Shown here: positions 1 to 9,500 of the stretch, one piece after another
Layout: each line of letters starts with the position of its first letter
Position numbering within the stretch: the stretch's first letter is position 1
Source: VRUE01 sp963697695
Lineage (GTDB): Bacteria; Actinomycetota; Thermoleophilia; Solirubrobacterales; 70-9
DNA length: 64,000 nucleotides
Direction: 5' to 3'
Assembly (NCBI GenBank): GCA_963697695.1
Contig: OY969094.1
Coordinates: 2,542,001-2,606,000 of the forward strand
The notes under the pieces: generated by a model
The model's input: only the letters and a program-made list of their open reading frames with translations
Told to the model about the DNA's origin: nothing
Database searches by the model: none
Program-made: the position numbers and the translations under genes

Positions 1-1
1 C

Positions 2-226
2 CGGGTCGCCTGGCCGGAGGCACTCGAGCGCGGCCACGCCGTCTTCGTCCTGCGCGGGGAGAAGCTGCAGGGCGGCTTCGCCCTGCAGCGCACCCGTCCC
101 GGCGACAAGCCCCAGTGGCTGCTGATCAAGCGCAAGGACGAGCAGGCGCTCCCAGGCTCCGACGTGGTTGCCGAGTATCCCGAGTCGGTGCTCAGCGGCA
201 GCACGCTCGACGAGCTCCGAAAATGA
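2..226 (+). CDS. 3' end of a LigD-type 3'-phosphoesterase domain protein (partial)
   Basis: The window opens inside this gene. The visible 74 codons stay in one frame to TGA at 224-226. The residues FVLRGEKLQGGFAL followed by WLLIKRKDEQA are the closing strands of the DNA ligase D phosphoesterase (LigD_N) domain, which processes 3' ends in bacterial non-homologous end joining. About 30 residues follow the WLLIK strand, so the phosphoesterase is the last domain here. Whether it is a stand-alone protein or follows polymerase or ligase domains cannot be seen. Confidence 0.8.
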   Translation, partial: RVAWPEALERGHAVFVLRGEKLQGGFALQRTRPGDKPQWLLIKRKDEQALPGSDVVAEYPESVLSGSTLDELRK

Positions 227-229
227 CGG

Positions 230-1462
230 CTATCTACTGAAGAGCTTCGGGCTGCAGGCTTGGATCGGGTGTAGATATGTGAGCCAGCACCTGAAGTTGA
301 AGCGGCGGATCTTGTAGCGAAAGTTGTAGGGGAGGCCTTCGCGCGGGAGGGTCGAGAAGATCGAGATCCCGCCACGGTAATAGTGGGCCCCCTTCAGCCA
401 TTCGACCTGGCACTTGACCTTCTCGCGGTCGATCCGCGTGCATCCGATTTCGTGGAATCGTCCCTTCGAGAAACGCTTGCCGAGGTCGGCTTCAAGGCCG
501 AGCCATGCGATGAGTTCGGCGTCCTGCCGTGTGACCGGTGGCAGCTCGACTTGCGGGATCACCACTGCCGGAGCTACTGCTCCGAATTCGATCGCGGCCT
601 TCCATGTTTCGACCCACGGCAACACTCGATCGACCCGCGCGAGAATCTGGGGGACTGCCGGAGAGCAGTCGGGTGAGCCCTTGAGACTGACGATTCCGAT
701 CTGGACGGGGGTGCCATCAGCTCGGCGGGCGATGCCTGGTCCGCCGCTGTCGCCATCGCAGAGGCTGGCCCCCGATCCCGACTGGGACTTGACGCAGATC
801 TGGCTACTGGGGACGAGGGGCGGGAGCACTCCTCGCAGCCTGCGCTGACAGTTGGCGGTGCTCTGAACGACAGACCGCGCATCGCGAAGACTGTTCGGCA
901 CTCGTGGTGGCTCGGCGCTGATCAAGCCCCATCCCGCGACCTCAATCGGCGTTCCCTGCGCGAGAAGCGCTTCATCTGAGGGAGTTGCGAGTGCGAGTGG
1001 GGGAGCGGAAACCGGGCTGACAAGCACGAGGAGCGCGGCGTCGTTGAGAACGCGCGAAGGCACGTATTCGGGGAAGACGAGTACCTGCGAGACCTGAGAG
1101 ATCCGCTCCGGGGTGGCTTCCCTCCGTTTGCTCACGCTGGTGAAGACCGAGAAGTTCGATGCAGTGCCGACCCTGCCGGTGCCGGTCAGCGCACAGTGCG
1201 CTGCGGTCAGGATCAGCCGCGGCGATACGACCGTTCCGCCACAGCTGAATTCTTCGACGTCTCCCCGGTACCGGATGTCGGCGAGCCATGGATAAGAGGC
1301 GATCGAGGTGGGCGTGCCTCCGACGATTGACGCCTCCGCGCCGCTGCGCCGATCGCTTGGAGAGGCGTGCGCAGGGCTTGCTCCAGGGACGGCCAGGAGG
1401 AGCGCCAGGGTGGCAAGGGCGAGGACTGCGGTGGCCGTTCGGAGGCGATGTGACCTTTCCAT
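230..1462 (-). CDS. secreted trypsin-like serine protease (S1 family)
   Basis: From the ATG at 1462 the protein has 410 residues. It begins with a typical signal peptide (basic start, long Leu/Ala core, cleavage near residue 32). The chymotrypsin fold is complete: activation site IVGG at 46-49, catalytic His89 in TAAHC, Asp141 in NDAAL and Ser239 in GDSGGP. A mature chain starting at IVGG implies a short propeptide. About 115 residues follow the protease domain; this tail contains cysteines and I do not recognise it. An upstream in-frame ATG at 1513 would add 17 polar residues before the signal peptide, so 1462 is preferred. Probably an extracellular endopeptidase; substrate unknown. Confidence 0.88.
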   Translation of the reverse strand: MERSHRLRTATAVLALATLALLLAVPGASPAHASPSDRRSGAEASIVGGTPTSIASYPWLADIRYRGDVEEFSCGGTVVSPRLILTAAHCALTGTGRVGTASNFSVFTSVSKRREATPERISQVSQVLVFPEYVPSRVLNDAALLVLVSPVSAPPLALATPSDEALLAQGTPIEVAGWGLISAEPPRVPNSLRDARSVVQSTANCQRRLRGVLPPLVPSSQICVKSQSGSGASLCDGDSGGPGIARRADGTPVQIGIVSLKGSPDCSPAVPQILARVDRVLPWVETWKAAIEFGAVAPAVVIPQVELPPVTRQDAELIAWLGLEADLGKRFSKGRFHEIGCTRIDREKVKCQVEWLKGAHYYRGGISIFSTLPREGLPYNFRYKIRRFNFRCWLTYLHPIQACSPKLFSR

Positions 1463-1597
1463 GCGCGCCTGAGTATCACGATTTTGCTGATGCAAAGTGG
1501 CTTCCCCCCGCAATTGCGCGTTTTCGAAGGCTCCAGTTGGGGAAAGGGATAACGAGCCCCCGTGAGGAGGAGCGCCCGGCGTCCAAGGAGGAATCTC

Positions 1598-2878
1598 GTG
1601 AAGCGATCAAGCCTCGTACTGGCGGCCACCATGACCGCGCTGGTCCTAGCTTTTGGTCTGATGGCTTGTGGAGATGACGACGATGAAGCTGGGGGAGGGG
1701 GCGGTGGCGGCCAGCTCGACTTGACGATCGGCAACCTGGTTCCACTCACCGGTGACCTCGCTCCCTATGGGCCGGCTGGCCAGAAGGCCGGTGAACTCGC
1801 GGGCCAGCAGATCGATGCTGCGATCAAAGAGACGGGCGTCGACCAGGCGGTTCAGGTCGTCGCCGAGGACGGCGCCTCGGACGATCAGGGCGGTGCGCAG
1901 GCGGCCCGCAAGCTGATTGCCGACGGGGCGACCTGCATCTCCGGCGACTACGCCTCCACGGCAACGGTTGCGGTTGCGCGCTCGGTGACCGTTCCCGGAG
2001 GCGTGATGCTGATCTCACCGGCCTCGACCGCGGACGCGCTCACCGATCTCGATGACGACGGCCTCTTCGCCCGTACTGCCCCGCCCGACGGACTGCAGGG
2101 CAAGGCGCTTGCCGACCGCATGGAAGAGGAGCTCGGCGGCCTGAAAGGGAAGACGATCAACATCGGCGCCCGTAACGACCTCTACGGCACCGGCTTTGCC
2201 GACTCGCTCGAGGCGGAACTCGAAGAGCGCGGCGCGACGGTGGCCGAGAAGGTCATCTACGACCCGGAACAGCCGAGCTACAACTCCGAGGCGGCGACGC
2301 TCACCTCCGGCAACCCCGACAACTTCGTCATCATCGACTTCCCGGAAACCTTCGCCAAGCTCGGCCCGGCGCTGGTCCGCACCGGCAACTGGGAAGCGGA
2401 CAAAACCTTCATCACCGATGGCCTCAGCTCGACCGAACTGGTGGAAGAAGTCGGTGGCGAGGCGACTGAAGGGATGCTCGGCACGGCTCCCGGGACCTTC
2501 TCCGGCGATGCTCCGAAAGCCTTCGACGCGCTCTACAAAAAAGCGCCGGGACCGGCACGGAACCTATTCGACGCGACCACGTTCGACGACGTGATCCTCT
2601 GCTACCTGGCGGCCGTCGCCGCGGGTTCGAGCGATGGCGAGGCGATCGCCGAATCGATCGTCGACGTCACCGGCCCGGGCGGCACCAAGGTCACCTTCGA
2701 GCAGCTGCCGGAAGCAGTCGAAGCGCTCGAAAACGGAGAGGACATCGACTACGAAGGCGCTTCAGGTCCGGTCGACTGGGACGAGAACGGCGACCTCAGC
2801 CGCTACATCTACGACATCTCCGAATTCAAAGGCGGCAAACTGGTCAAGCTCGACACCGTTGAGGTGGAAGCCGACTAG
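1598..2878 (+). CDS. ABC transporter substrate-binding lipoprotein, branched-chain amino acid type
   Basis: The GTG start at 1598 is fixed by the strong ribosome binding site AAGGAGG at 1585-1591. The 426-residue product has a lipoprotein signal ending in the lipobox LMAC (Cys24), a Gly/Asp-rich linker, and a Peripla_BP_6 (LivJ/LivK-like) fold that starts with LTIGNLVPLTGDLAPYG. It should capture an amino acid or related ligand outside the membrane and deliver it to a LivHM permease. Its stop codon overlaps the livF stop by 4 bp on the opposite strand, so receptor and transporter genes are convergent. Ligand not predictable. Confidence 0.9.
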   Translation: MKRSSLVLAATMTALVLAFGLMACGDDDDEAGGGGGGGQLDLTIGNLVPLTGDLAPYGPAGQKAGELAGQQIDAAIKETGVDQAVQVVAEDGASDDQGGAQAARKLIADGATCISGDYASTATVAVARSVTVPGGVMLISPASTADALTDLDDDGLFARTAPPDGLQGKALADRMEEELGGLKGKTINIGARNDLYGTGFADSLEAELEERGATVAEKVIYDPEQPSYNSEAATLTSGNPDNFVIIDFPETFAKLGPALVRTGNWEADKTFITDGLSSTELVEEVGGEATEGMLGTAPGTFSGDAPKAFDALYKKAPGPARNLFDATTFDDVILCYLAAVAAGSSDGEAIAESIVDVTGPGGTKVTFEQLPEAVEALENGEDIDYEGASGPVDWDENGDLSRYIYDISEFKGGKLVKLDTVEVEAD

Positions 2879-3624
2879 GGCGAGGGAGCGTCGGAGTCGA
2901 AGCGGGCGGTGCCGCCGAGGTAGAGCTGTGCGACCTCGTCGTTGTCGAGCAGGTCTTGGCCGCTGCCTTGGAAGCGGTTGCGGCCGAGATCGAGGACGTA
3001 GCCGCGGTCCGACATGGCGAGGGCGCGGCGGGCGTTTTGCTCGACCATGACCACGGTCACGCCGGCTTCGTTGATCTCGTGCACCTGCTCGAAGATCGTC
3101 TCGACGAAGGCCGGGGCGAGGCCGGCGGAGGGCTCGTCGAGAAGCAGCACGTGCGGGTCTGGCATCAGCGCCCGCGCCATCGCCAGCATCTGCCGCTCGC
3201 CGCCGCTCATCGTCCCGGCGGCCTGGCTGCGCCGCTCACCCAGCCGCGGGAAGAGCCCGTACATCTCGCCGATCCGCTCCCTCGTGCGCGAGCGCTCGAG
3301 TGAGCCCATCTCTAGGTTCTCCTCGACGGTGAGGCTGGGAAAGACGTTGTCGAGCTGGGGCACGTAGCTCATCCCCCGGCGGGCGATCGCGTGCGGCTCG
3401 CGGCCTGTCAGCTCTTCTCCCTGCAGGACGACCCGTCCTTGCCGCGGCGTCAGCAGGCCGAAGATCGTCCTGATCAGGGTCGACTTGCCGGCGCCGTTGG
3501 GCCCGACCACGGTCACGATCTCGCCCCTGCTGACGTTGAGTGAGACGCCCGCGAGAATGTCGACCTCGGGCACGTAGCCCGCGACCAGGTCCTCGGCAAG
3601 CAGGAGGGCGCCGTTGCCGTTCAC
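2875..3624 (-). CDS. livF: branched-chain amino acid ABC transporter ATP-binding protein LivF
   Basis: 249 residues, normal LivF length. Walker A GPNGAGKST is at 41-49, the ABC signature MSGGERQ at 139-145 and Walker B LLLDEP near 160-165. It is the second ATPase of a Liv-type importer and powers uptake across the cytoplasmic membrane. The start overlaps the livG stop by 4 bp, which indicates translational coupling in the order livH-livM-livG-livF. It is the last gene of that operon and ends against the convergent binding-protein gene. Confidence 0.93.
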   Translation of the reverse strand: MNGNGALLLAEDLVAGYVPEVDILAGVSLNVSRGEIVTVVGPNGAGKSTLIRTIFGLLTPRQGRVVLQGEELTGREPHAIARRGMSYVPQLDNVFPSLTVEENLEMGSLERSRTRERIGEMYGLFPRLGERRSQAAGTMSGGERQMLAMARALMPDPHVLLLDEPSAGLAPAFVETIFEQVHEINEAGVTVVMVEQNARRALAMSDRGYVLDLGRNRFQGSGQDLLDNDEVAQLYLGGTARFDSDAPSP

Positions 3625-4406
3625 GCCGCACCCCCTAGGTAGGCGTCGATCACGGCGGGGTCTTCGCGCACCTGGTGTGGCTCGCCCGCAGCGATCACCT
3701 TGCCCTCCGCCATCACGATCACCCGGTCGGAGTGGTTCATCACCACCTCCATGTCGTGCTCGACGAAGAGGAAGGTCATCCCCTGCTCGCGCCGCAGTCG
3801 CTGCATGTGGTCGAGCAGGCGCCGGCCGAGGGTCGGGTTGATGCCGGCCATCGGCTCGTCGAGCAGCAGCAGGCGCGGCTGCGTCATCAGCGCCCGGGCC
3901 AGCTCCAGCAGCTTGCGCTGGCCTCCCGAGAGCGTGCCGGCGTAGTCGTCGACGAGGCCGTCGAGCTCGAAGATCTCCAGTAGCTCGGTCGCCTGCGCCC
4001 GGACTTCGTCCTCGCGCCGGCGCACCGCTACGGGATGGAAGACGAGGTTGCGGAAACGCTCGCCGGGCTGCTCGCTCGCGGCCAGCATCATGTTGTCGAT
4101 CACGGGCATCGCCCCCAGCGCCTTGGTGATCTGGAAGGTCCGCACCATGCCCCGGCGCGCGATCGCGTAAGCCGGCAGGTGAAGCACCTCCTCGCCGGCC
4201 AGGCGGGCAGAGCCGCGGTCGACCCGCTGGAAGCCGGTGATCGCGTTGAAGAGCGTCGTCTTGCCGGCGCCGTTGGGGCCGATCAGGGCGGTGATCGAGC
4301 CCTGGGCGACGTCGAAGCGGGCCCCGTCGACGGCGTGGATGCCGCCGAAGCGCTTGACCACGCCGGCGACCTCAAGCAGCGCCTTGCCGTTCTGGGTCTC
4401 AGTCAC
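3621..4406 (-). CDS. livG: branched-chain amino acid ABC transporter ATP-binding protein LivG
   Basis: 261 residues with Walker A GPNGAGKT at 43-50, signature LSGGQRK at 159-165 and Walker B LLLDEPMAGINP. The MAGINP sequence and the roughly 20-residue insertion between Walker A and the signature, compared with LivF, are typical of LivG. It pairs with LivF as the nucleotide-binding heterodimer of the importer. It overlaps livM by 8 bp at its start and livF by 4 bp at its end, so all four subunits should be made from one message. Confidence 0.93.
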   Translation of the reverse strand: MTETQNGKALLEVAGVVKRFGGIHAVDGARFDVAQGSITALIGPNGAGKTTLFNAITGFQRVDRGSARLAGEEVLHLPAYAIARRGMVRTFQITKALGAMPVIDNMMLAASEQPGERFRNLVFHPVAVRRREDEVRAQATELLEIFELDGLVDDYAGTLSGGQRKLLELARALMTQPRLLLLDEPMAGINPTLGRRLLDHMQRLRREQGMTFLFVEHDMEVVMNHSDRVIVMAEGKVIAAGEPHQVREDPAVIDAYLGGAA

Positions 4407-5394
4407 CGAGGACCATCTCCTCCCGCTTGCCGAGGATGCCCTGGGGCCGGAACGCCATCAGCCCGATCAGCACCACGCCGACGATCGCGAAGCGCAGCGC
4501 CGCCGTCTTCTCCTCGCTGATCGGCAGCTCGACGAAGCGGGTCCCTTCGAGCAGGGTCCAGAGCAGGATCGCCCCGATCACCACACCCCGGTAGTTGGCC
4601 AGACCGCCAAGGATCAGGACCCCGAAAGCGAAGAAGGTGACGATGGGCTCGTAGTCGTCGGGGTGGATCGTCGCCAGGAAGAGGGCGAGGAAGAAGCCGG
4701 CGAAGGCGCCGAGCAGGGCCGAGATCGCCAGCGACTGCAGCTTGTAGAGAAGGGTGTTCTTGCCGAGGGCGCGGGTTGCGTCCTCGTCCTCGCGGATCGC
4801 CCGCAGGACCCTTCCCCATGGGGTGCGCTGCACGTAGCCGAGGCCGACGATGCCGAGCCCGACCGTCACCCAGGTGACCAGGAGGAGCGGGAGCAGCGGC
4901 TCGGGATCGGCCCAGAAGTTTTCGACGACGCCGAGGATCCAGTCCGAGACCGAGCGCCAGGAGTCGTCGAAGCAGGTCTGACTCGCCCCTTCGAAATTGC
5001 AGTAGAGGCCCTCGTTGCCGCCGGTGAGGCCGCGGGCGTTCTGGGCCGTGAGGCGAACCACCTCCGCCATCGCCAGAGTGACGATGGCGAAGTAGTCGGC
5101 ACGCAGCCGCAGCGAAGGCAGGCCGATCAACACCCCGAACGCCATCGTGATCAACACCGCGGCCGGCAGCGCCAGCCAGAAGGAGAAGCCCGCCTCCAGA
5201 ACGAGGATCGCCATCGAGTAGGCGCCGACGGCCATGAAGCCGGCCTGGCCGAAGTTGACGATCCCGGTGTAGCCGACGTTGAGCTGCAGGCCGAGGGCGA
5301 CGACGGCGTAGATGCCTGCGATCACCAGCACGCCGCTCCAGAAGCCGATGTTGGTGAAGGCCTCGAGGGTGAATGCCAGGGGCAGCGAGGTCAT
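4399..5394 (-). CDS. livM: branched-chain amino acid ABC transporter permease LivM
   Basis: 331 residues from the ATG at 5394, which overlaps the livH stop by 4 bp. The reading frame is open further upstream, but that extension lies inside livH and is not membrane-like. About eight to ten hydrophobic segments are visible, with the family landmarks GYTGIVNFGQAGFMAVGAY and GLTGGNEGL. It forms the membrane channel together with LivH. An extended periplasmic loop with cysteines follows the GLTGGNEGL element. Confidence 0.9.
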   Translation of the reverse strand: MTSLPLAFTLEAFTNIGFWSGVLVIAGIYAVVALGLQLNVGYTGIVNFGQAGFMAVGAYSMAILVLEAGFSFWLALPAAVLITMAFGVLIGLPSLRLRADYFAIVTLAMAEVVRLTAQNARGLTGGNEGLYCNFEGASQTCFDDSWRSVSDWILGVVENFWADPEPLLPLLLVTWVTVGLGIVGLGYVQRTPWGRVLRAIREDEDATRALGKNTLLYKLQSLAISALLGAFAGFFLALFLATIHPDDYEPIVTFFAFGVLILGGLANYRGVVIGAILLWTLLEGTRFVELPISEEKTAALRFAIVGVVLIGLMAFRPQGILGKREEMVLGD

Positions 5395-6425
5395 ATCGCC
5401 TTGGCCCGGCCGAAGATCCCCTGGGGGCGAATGACAAGGGCCACGATCAGGGCGAGGAAGCCGAAGGTCACCTTCCAGCGCGGTTCGACGACGAGGGTGG
5501 ACCACTCGATCACGACCCCGAGCACGAGGCCGGCGCTGAGGGCACCGAACGGGTTGCCGATCCCGCCGAGGATGACGGCGGCGAAGATCGGCAGCAGCAG
5601 CTCGAAGCCGAGCTCGGGACGCAGGTTGGTCAGCGCTCCCGAGAGCACGCCGGCGAGGCCGGCGAGGGCTCCGGCGAAGAGCCAGGTGTAGAGGATCACC
5701 CGGCGGGTGTCGATGCCCGCGGTCTCGGCCAGGTCGATGTCGTCAGCAAGTGCACGCATCCGCTTGCCCAGCAGGCTGAAGCGGATGATCAGCCCGACCG
5801 CGACGAGGACGGCGATCCCGACGAGGACCACGATCAGCTCGGTCTGCCCGATCCGCAGGCCGAGGAAGGTGACGCTGTCGGTGACGTTGACGTCGAGCGT
5901 GCGGATCTCGGTGCCCCAGAACCACTGGATCGCCGAGCGGATGACGAAGGCGAGGCCGATCGACATCAGCATCAGTTGCAGGAACCCAGCCCGCTTGGCC
6001 CGCATCGGCCGCCACATCAGGCGCTCGGAGAGCAATCCCAGCAGCGCCGTCGTCGCCATCGCGAAGAAGATCGCCGCGGCCAGCGGCAGGCCCCAGGTCA
6101 CGTTCACCAGATAGGCCATGTAGGCACCGAAGGTGAGGAAATCGCCGTGGGCGAAGTTGACCAGCCTGAGGATTCCGTAGACGAGCGTCAGCCCAACGGC
6201 GCCGAGCGCGTAGACCGTTCCCAGCGTCAGCCCGCTGAGCGTCGTCTGCGCGACGTCGTGAAGGCCCTCCGCCGCGATCAACACGAGGACGATCAGCCCG
6301 ATCACGCCGAAGGCGGCGAGGGCCGGGCGATCGCGGGCAAGCTCGCTCAGGGCGGCGCGAGGGGAGGGGTCGGCCGGCTCCTCGAGGTCGCCACCTGCCC
6401 CGGGGTACTCGGCCGTCGCTCTCAT
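5391..6425 (-). CDS. livH: branched-chain amino acid ABC transporter permease LivH
   Basis: 344 residues from the ATG at 6425; another in-frame ATG at 6491 is possible. An acidic N-terminal stretch of about 40 residues precedes the first membrane segment. The LivH signature GLTLVYGILRLVNFAHGDF follows, then about eight membrane spans. It is the first gene of livHMGF. The facing + strand gene starts about 100 bp away, so this intergenic gap probably holds both promoters. No clear ribosome binding site was seen, which lowers certainty about the exact start. Confidence 0.85.
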   Translation of the reverse strand: MRATAEYPGAGGDLEEPADPSPRAALSELARDRPALAAFGVIGLIVLVLIAAEGLHDVAQTTLSGLTLGTVYALGAVGLTLVYGILRLVNFAHGDFLTFGAYMAYLVNVTWGLPLAAAIFFAMATTALLGLLSERLMWRPMRAKRAGFLQLMLMSIGLAFVIRSAIQWFWGTEIRTLDVNVTDSVTFLGLRIGQTELIVVLVGIAVLVAVGLIIRFSLLGKRMRALADDIDLAETAGIDTRRVILYTWLFAGALAGLAGVLSGALTNLRPELGFELLLPIFAAVILGGIGNPFGALSAGLVLGVVIEWSTLVVEPRWKVTFGFLALIVALVIRPQGIFGRAKAI

Positions 6426-6522
6426 CAGAGCGTCACTACCCGCAACGCATGCGAGCAAGTCGCCTGGGGTCGAATGCGCGTGGCTGGGCAACGCGGACCT
6501 GAAGTCTGGTTAGGTAGTTCTG

Positions 6523-9500
6523 GTGGCTACTGCGGAGCGTGAGTTGACGATGTTGTTCACGGACGTCGAGGGTTCGACGCAGCTGGCGCAGGCGCTCGGC
6601 GATGTGTGGCCTTCCGTGCTGGCCAGTCACCGCCGGCTGATTCGCCAGGAGGTGGAGCAGGCGGGCGGAACGGTTGAGACGACGGAGGGCGACTCTTTCT
6701 TCGTCACCTTCTCCGATCCGGTTGCGGCCGCGAGTGCGGCCGGCGCGGTCCAGCGTGGGCTCCGCCGCCATCCATGGCCGGATGCCCTGGGTGGCGATCT
6801 GCGTGTCCGCATGGGAATACACACCGGCACCGCCCGGCACACCGACGGTCACTGGGTCGGCATCGAGGTCCACCGTGCGGCTCGGGTTGCGAATGCCGCC
6901 AGCGGCGGGCAGGTGATAGTCAGCGAACCGGTCAAGCTGGCGCTCGGCGACGACTTCACGTGTGAGGACCTGGGCAGCCACCGCCTCAAGGACTTCATCG
7001 CGGCCGAGCGCCTCTTCCACCTCGGCGTCGACGGGCGGGGGGCGAGCGATTTCCCCCCGCCACGCACGCTCGGCGCGGTCCACTCGATCCTGGAACGCGG
7101 GGAAGAGCTGAAGGGAATCACCGCTTTGATCGCAGAGGTCGTCGAGACCGGCAGTGGCGTGACGCTGGTGCTGGAGGGACCGGCGGGGATCGGCAAGACG
7201 CGCTTGATGGACGAAGCCCGCGGCATCGCTGTCGAGCAGGGCATGGAGGTCTGCGCTGCCCGCGGGGCGGAGCTGGAGCGTGACTTCCCATTCGGGCTGG
7301 TGCGCCAGCTGCTCGGCCCGCCGCTGGCCGCCGCCGACGATGTCGAGCGGGCAGAGCTGCTGGACGGCGCTGCCTCGCTTGCCTTAGGGGCGTTGGGGGA
7401 GGGGCCCGCCGCCCCCGTCGACGCAGGGGGTGCGATGCACGGCCTCTACTGGCTGGTTGCCGCCCTTGCCGAGCGGCAGCCGCTGCTGCTCTCGGTCGAC
7501 GATGCCCAGTGGGGGGACGAGGCCTCGCTACGTTTCCTCAGCTACCTCTTCCGTCGCGCCGAGTCTCTGTCCGTGCTCGTCGCCGTGGGGACGCGGCCTC
7601 CGCCGCCGGAGGAGGCCGGCACTCTCCTCTCTGAGCTGATCTCGGACCCCACCGCCGAGCACTTCCGGCCCGAGGCGCTCGGGGCCGCGGCGGTGGAGCG
7701 CCTGCTGGGCGAGAGGCTCGGCCGGCCCGCCGATCGCGAGTTCGCCGAGGCCTGCCGGGAGGCGACCGGGGGCAACCCGTTCCTGCTCGGCGAGCTCGCG
7801 CGCGAGCTGGACAGGCAGGAGATCGATCCGAAGGCGGAGGAGGCAAAGCGGGTTGCCGAGCTGCGACCCGATCGGGTCTCACGCTCGCTGACTGTCCGAA
7901 TCGGCCGGTCGGGGGATGAGGCGGGGCGGCTCGCGCCGGTGATCGCACTGCTGGGCGACGGGGCTGAGCTCTCGCTTGCCGGTGAGTTGGCCGGTTTGGA
8001 GAGTGGCACCGCCGCGGAAGCGCTCGATGGATTGGTGCGCGAGGGCGTGCTCGTTCCCGACTTGCCGCCTCGCTACGCACACCCATTGCTGCGTACTGCC
8101 GCCGAAGGCCTGCTCGGCCCGGCAGAGCGTTCGCAGCTGCACGAACGCGCGGCGGATCTCCTCACCGCCCGCGGAGCTTCGGTCGAGCGGGTCGCTTCGC
8201 ACCTCGTCGAGACTCAGCCGCACGGCGATGCCCGCACGGTGGACGTGCTTGCAGAGGCCGCTCGGCAGGCTGATGAACGCGGCTCGCCGGATGCCGCCGC
8301 ACGGCTGCTGCGCAGGGCCCTGGAGGATCCGCCGCCGCCCGCCCGCCGCCCCGCTCTGCAATTCGACCTCGGCCGAGCGGAGCGCAACCTTGGGCTGAGC
8401 TCTGCCCACGAAAACCTGCGTGTCGCGGCCGAGGCAGACGACCCGGTCCTGGCGGCCCGCGCGACGCGGGCGCTGGTCTGGGCGATCGGCCCGGACCCGC
8501 AGGCGCACACTCAGATGATGCCGCTGGTCGACCGCGCGATCGAGCAGGTCGCCGACCGCGATCGGGAGCTCGCGAGCGAGCTCGAAGCTCTGCGGCTCGG
8601 CTCGCTCTGGCTCGTGCCGGGGTTTGCCGACCGCCTTGAGCGCGAGCTCCCACGCTTCCTCGACCTGCCCGGGGAGAGCGCGGCCGAGTCTCTGGCACTC
8701 ACCTTCGTCGCCCGCACGCTGATGCAGCGCGGTGAGCCGGCGTCGGCGGTGGAGGCCGTGGCGATGCGGGCCGCCGCCAACACGGAGCCGCTCCGAGACG
8801 ACGACATGGTGGCGCTTTGGCTGATCAGCATGACGGTCGTGACGATGGCGGTCGAACGGTTTGACGTCGCCGAGCGGGTGGTCGAGCAGGCGCTGGTTGT
8901 CGCTCACGAGCGGGGTTCCGCCAACCGCTACGCGATCGCCTTGAACTTCCGCGGGCTGATCCGGCATGCCGCGGGCGACCTGCGAGGGGCGGTGGCCGAT
9001 GCTCGTGCCGCGCTTGCCTCCGAAGGGCTGGAGGGGATGATGAGGTACCAGTCGTTGATCTCCTTAGTCGGAGCGCTCGCCGACCACGGCAGGACCGATG
9101 AGGGGCGGCAGGTCCTGGTGGAGTGGGGGTTCGATGGCGCGATCCCCGAGGCCCGCCCGCTCACCGCGCTGCTGGCCGAACGAGGGCGTTTGCTGGTCGC
9201 TGCCGGCGAGGTCAAAGCGGGTCTCGCCGACCTGGAGGAGGCGCGCAAACGCCTCGCAGTGGCGTCAGCCCAGCGGGGAGCGATTGGGCTGGACGCCTGG
9301 CTCGACCTGATCCTGGCGTTGCATCAGCTGGGCCATGCCGAGGAGGCCCGCCGCGAGGCCGGCGAAGCGCTCGAAGCCGCACGCGCATGGGGCACCGACC
9401 GCGCCGTCGGCGGAGCGCTGCGCGTTGCCGGCCTGGTGGCCGGAGGCGAGGAGGGTCAGGCCCTGCTGGGTGAAGCGATCCAGCACCTGGAGAAATCGCA

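Noticed and set aside
4237..5691. Long + strand open frame over the liv genes
   Set aside because: It is antisense to livG, livM and livH, is Glu/Asp/Arg-rich as expected of a shadow frame in GC-rich DNA, and has no recognisable domain.
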